In this document: positions 61,441 through 64,000 of the stretch, piece by piece
Layout of the letters: the number at the start of each line of letters is the position of its first letter
Position numbering within the stretch: position 1 is the stretch's first letter
Assembly (NCBI RefSeq): GCF_021172165.1
Contig: NZ_CP089096.1
Coordinates: forward strand, 2,046,001 to 2,110,000
Direction: 5' to 3'
From: Flavobacterium channae
GTDB lineage: Bacteria; Bacteroidota; Bacteroidia; Flavobacteriales; Flavobacteriaceae
Length of the DNA stretch: 64,000 nt
Program-made: the position numbers and the translations under genes
Notes under the pieces: generated by a model
What the model was told of the DNA's origin: nothing
Database searches by the model: none
The model's input: only the letters and a program-made list of their open reading frames with translations

Positions 61441-62425
61441 AATCTTCTATCGTTTTATCAATGTTTGTATTTAAAAAAGTTGACTTTATTGGTAAATAGA
61501 ACAATTGCGCTTTTGGCAATAATCCGTTTAAACGAACAAAATCTTTTTCTGTTGTAATTATTTTTCTTCCGTTGGCTTTTGCCAAAATTTGCTCACAATC
61601 TTGTTTCGAAAAATGATGATGATCTGGAAATACCAAAGTGTCATCCTTCTCACTTTTTAGAAAATCGAAAAACAATTTAGGCTTTGCAATTCCGGCAACC
61701 AACACTTTACTTTCGGATTGAATCTCGGAAACTAACAATTGACTGTCATTTCCAAAAACAAAATCGTCGTACTGAATGGTTGTAAAGAAAACTTGTTGTT
61801 TCACGTTCAACTTTTCTCTGATTTTCAGCTGCGCAATTTCGGACAAATCATTCGGACATTTTGTGACAATTATCATATCGGCACGTTTTTTTCCTGAAGA
61901 CGGTTCGCGTAAATTCCCGAAAGGCAAAATATAATCATCGCAAAACAAATCATCATAAGCCGTAAGCAAAATATAAAATCCTGCTTTTACTTTTCTGTGC
62001 TGATAAGCATCGTCCAATAAAATAACATCTGGTTTATTTGGAAGTTGCAATAAATTTTCAATTCCGTTTTTACGATTAGCGTCAACTGCTACTTGAATAT
62101 AAGGAAATTTCGAATAAAACTGAAATGGTTCGTCTCCAATAGAACTCGCAGTTGCATTTTCATCCGCCAAAATAAAACCCTTGGTCGCACGTTTGTAACC
62201 GCGACTCAAAACCGCCACTTTATAGTTATCAGAAAGTAATCGTATTAAATATTCGATTTGAGGTGTTTTTCCTGTACCGCCAACGCTTAAATTTCCAACA
62301 GCAATAATTGGAATATCAAAAGAAGAACTCTTGCAAATGCCTTTGTCATACAGCCAATTTCGGATATAAGTAATGAGCCAATACAAAAAGGCTAAAGGGA
62401 AAAGTATTTTTCGTAACAAAATCAT
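61412..62425 (-). CDS. lpxK: Tetraacyldisaccharide 4'-kinase LpxK
   Basis: LpxK phosphorylates the lipid A precursor. The 337-residue protein has one N-terminal membrane helix (residues 4-20), the P-loop GNLSVGGTGKTPQIEYL (near residue 43-59), the SRGYKRATKGF segment (near 75), the VDANRKNGIENL-like region and the LLDDAYQHRKVK motif (near 137), then ITTEKDFVRL (near 295). Length is normal. A near-consensus -7 box (TACTTTCG on the minus strand, one mismatch) lies just upstream. The punA gene overlaps its 3' end. Confidence 0.94.
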   Translation of the reverse strand: MILLRKILFPLAFLYWLITYIRNWLYDKGICKSSSFDIPIIAVGNLSVGGTGKTPQIEYLIRLLSDNYKVAVLSRGYKRATKGFILADENATASSIGDEPFQFYSKFPYIQVAVDANRKNGIENLLQLPNKPDVILLDDAYQHRKVKAGFYILLTAYDDLFCDDYILPFGNLREPSSGKKRADMIIVTKCPNDLSEIAQLKIREKLNVKQQVFFTTIQYDDFVFGNDSQLLVSEIQSESKVLVAGIAKPKLFFDFLKSEKDDTLVFPDHHHFSKQDCEQILAKANGRKIITTEKDFVRLNGLLPKAQLFYLPIKSTFLNTNIDKTIEDYVGQSARNS

Positions 62426-62535
62426 ATTACGAAAGTATAATAAATTATTATCATATTAAAGTTTATGCTATTTATCATTTCATTTCTAACTGGTATTTCG
62501 TTAATTTGTGTAATCATTTAGTAAAATCAAACATC

Positions 62536-63630
62536 ATGAAACTTTCCGATATACTTTCTGTTCTTGAAGAAATGGCGCCACTAGGTTATGCCGAAGATTT
62601 TGACAATGTTGGGCTTTTAGTTGGAAACCCGAATCAAGAAATTAATGGCGTGCTAGTTTGTCATGATGCTTTGGAATCGGTGATTGAAGAGGCGATTTCG
62701 AAAAAATGTAATTTAGTCGTTTGCTTCCACCCTATTTTGTTTTCGGGAATTAAGAAAATTACGGGTAAAAATTATGTGGAACGTGCTATTTTGAAAGCCA
62801 TTAAAAATGACATTGCGATTTATGCGGTTCATACTGCATTGGACAATCATCAAAAAGGCGTGAATAAAATTTTCTGTGATGCTTTAGGCTTGAAACATTC
62901 AAAAGTATTGATTCCAAAAGAAAATTACATTCAAAAATTAGTTACTTACACGATTCCAGAAAATTTTGAAAAATTGCGAAATGCTTTGTTTGATGCAGGC
63001 GCAGGAACCATTGGTAATTATGAAGATTGTAGTTTTAATTCGAAAGGAATTGGAACCTATTTAGGAAATGAAAATTCGAATCCGCAAATTGGAGAACGTT
63101 TTGAATTTGTAGAAAACGAAGAAATTAAAATTGAAATGACGTTTGAAAAGCATTTACAAGGTAAAATTTTAAAGGCTTTATTCAAAAATCATGTGTATGA
63201 AGAAGTGGCTTACGAAATTTATCAATTGGAAAACAAACATCAAAATATTGGTTTGGGACGCGTTGGCGAATTCGAAAATCCGCTTTCTGAAACCGAATTT
63301 TTACAATTGGTAAAGGAAAAATTACAATGTGATGGTATAAGGCATTCCGCTTTTACAGGAAAATCAATAAAAAAAGTAGCCGTTTTGGGCGGAAGTGGCA
63401 GTTTTGCCATTAAAAATGCAATTTCCTCAGGTGCAGATGCTTATCTTACGGCCGACTTAAAATATCACCAATTCTATGAAGCTGAAAATCAACTGCTTTT
63501 GGCTGATATTGGACATTTTGAAAGCGAAAGATTTACAAAAAATTATATTGTTGATTTTCTTAAAGAAAAAATCACTAATTTTGCATTCATTTTATCAGAA
63601 GAAAATACAAATCCCGTTAAGTACTTTTAA
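62536..63630 (+). CDS. Nif3-like dinuclear metal center protein
   Basis: From ATG 62536 (MKLSDILSVLEEMAPLGYAEDFDNVGLLVG in pieces) the protein is 364 residues. It has the metal-binding motifs FDNVGLLVG (near 24), VVCFHPILFSG (near 65), AVHTALDNHQKGVN (near 98) and a C-terminal GADAYLTADLKYHQFYEA / DIGHFESE pair (near 312 and 332) with His-Glu ligands. Between them lies the PII-like inserted domain (about 125-235). The family is often labelled GTP cyclohydrolase type 2 by similarity, but its true role is uncertain. The start at 62536 is chosen over an in-frame TTG at 62506, because the family starts here. Confidence 0.93.
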   Translation: MKLSDILSVLEEMAPLGYAEDFDNVGLLVGNPNQEINGVLVCHDALESVIEEAISKKCNLVVCFHPILFSGIKKITGKNYVERAILKAIKNDIAIYAVHTALDNHQKGVNKIFCDALGLKHSKVLIPKENYIQKLVTYTIPENFEKLRNALFDAGAGTIGNYEDCSFNSKGIGTYLGNENSNPQIGERFEFVENEEIKIEMTFEKHLQGKILKALFKNHVYEEVAYEIYQLENKHQNIGLGRVGEFENPLSETEFLQLVKEKLQCDGIRHSAFTGKSIKKVAVLGGSGSFAIKNAISSGADAYLTADLKYHQFYEAENQLLLADIGHFESERFTKNYIVDFLKEKITNFAFILSEENTNPVKYF

Positions 63631-63632
63631 AT

Positions 63633-64000
63633 ATGGCAACAATCAAAGAGCTAAGTGTAGAAGATAAGTTAAGAGCCCTTTATGCTTTACAACTAGTTGA
63701 TTCTAAAATAGACGAAATAAGAAATGTAAGAGGAGAATTGCCTCTTGAAGTAGAAGATTTAGAAGATGAAGTTGCAGGACTTTCTACTCGTTTGGAGAAA
63801 CTAAAAAGTGATTTGGAGACCATTGACGACCAAATCAAAGAGAAGAAAAATGCTATCGACGAGCACAAAGCTGCGATTAAAAAATATTTAGAGCAACAAA
63901 AAAATGTTCGCAATAATAGAGAATTCAACTCTTTAACTAAAGAAGTGGAGTTTCAGGAATTAGAAATTCAATTGGCTGAAAAACACATTAAAGAAATGAA
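63633..64000 (+). CDS. Coiled-coil zinc-ribbon protein (C4-type), 3' truncated by the window end
   Basis: An open frame starts at ATG 63633, three bases after the Nif3-like stop, and runs to the window edge with no stop codon. The first 122 residues are an acidic helix (MATIKELSVEDKLRALYALQ start) and a long coiled coil with KEVEFQELEIQLAEKHI near the end. This is the N-terminal part of C4-type zinc-ribbon coiled-coil proteins, found next to Nif3-like genes in flavobacteria. The zinc ribbon itself would lie beyond the window, so it cannot be confirmed. Confidence 0.75.
   Translation, partial: MATIKELSVEDKLRALYALQLVDSKIDEIRNVRGELPLEVEDLEDEVAGLSTRLEKLKSDLETIDDQIKEKKNAIDEHKAAIKKYLEQQKNVRNNREFNSLTKEVEFQELEIQLAEKHIKEM

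Overview
The window looks like the chromosome of a member of the Flavobacteriaceae (Bacteroidetes), most likely Flavobacterium or a close relative. The DNA is AT-rich. Promoters fit the Bacteroidetes form (TAnnTTTG at -7, sometimes TTTG at -33) and Shine-Dalgarno sequences are mostly lacking. There is a type IX secretion (gliding-type) C-terminal domain protein, the long ~480-residue GAPDH of Bacteroidetes, a split methylmalonyl-CoA mutase, and a parA-parB-DUF5683-dapB-lepB-wbqC gene order that I recall as typical of flavobacteria.

Layout. 1-5977: a four-helix-bundle orphan between short-unit repeat arrays, prmC, a TPR protein and GNAT, then ribD with an overlapping HAD phosphatase, a DMT permease and YigZ. 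5974-9859: thioesterase, dnaA, LMW phosphatase, RsmI-like methylase and a lysozyme-fold wall protein. 9956-15539: DUF2279, mltG, GNAT, dapF, a divergent HtrA protease and an outer-membrane protein. 15730-23302: gap, trxB, tRNA-Pro, udk, ftsB/divIC and the mutA-scpA pair. 23336-26205: a type II restriction-modification cassette (controller, m5C methylase, MvaI/BcnI-like nuclease) with a striking operator. 26232-30622: nucleoside phosphorylase-fold protein, methionine aminotransferase and a T9SS type B surface protein. 30778-36432: parA, parB, DUF5683, dapB, lepB, a second four-helix-bundle orphan, wbqC. 36434-43475 (minus strand): nuclease-fold protein, two rhomboids, mutL, a Crp-type regulator, ribH and a TPR protein. 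43561-47954: recF, murB, a repeat-rich gap, a glycosyltransferase and an ECF sigma factor. 48033-56132: an apparent peptide natural-product (RiPP) locus. 56153-64000: a dispersed repeat, lipA, a second gap, a hybrid histidine kinase, a PNP, lpxK, a Nif3-like protein and a truncated coiled-coil zinc-ribbon protein.

The most novel system is the RiPP locus. An orphan response regulator precedes two 14-nt direct repeats 22 bp apart. Then come a 64-residue precursor with a double-glycine leader, an aspartyl-protease/PDZ lipoprotein, a HExxH-type peptide hydroxylase homologue with a variant HQASH motif, a secreted amidohydrolase, a C39-peptidase ABC exporter with all four catalytic residues, and an HlyD adaptor. 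The genes overlap or nearly touch, suggesting one transcript: make the peptide, hydroxylate it, cut the leader during export, and perhaps trim it outside. No lanthipeptide, radical-SAM or YcaO enzyme is present.

The second theme is arrays of degenerate 7- or 8-nt units at gene borders. Both four-helix-bundle genes (homologues of the 23S-rRNA intervening-sequence and Avd families) lie between inverted arrays, and the arrays supply stop codons of neighbouring genes. A related heptamer array lies inside the coding sequence of scpA, where loss or gain of a unit would shift the reading frame. All functional statements come from reading motifs and context; no database search was run.
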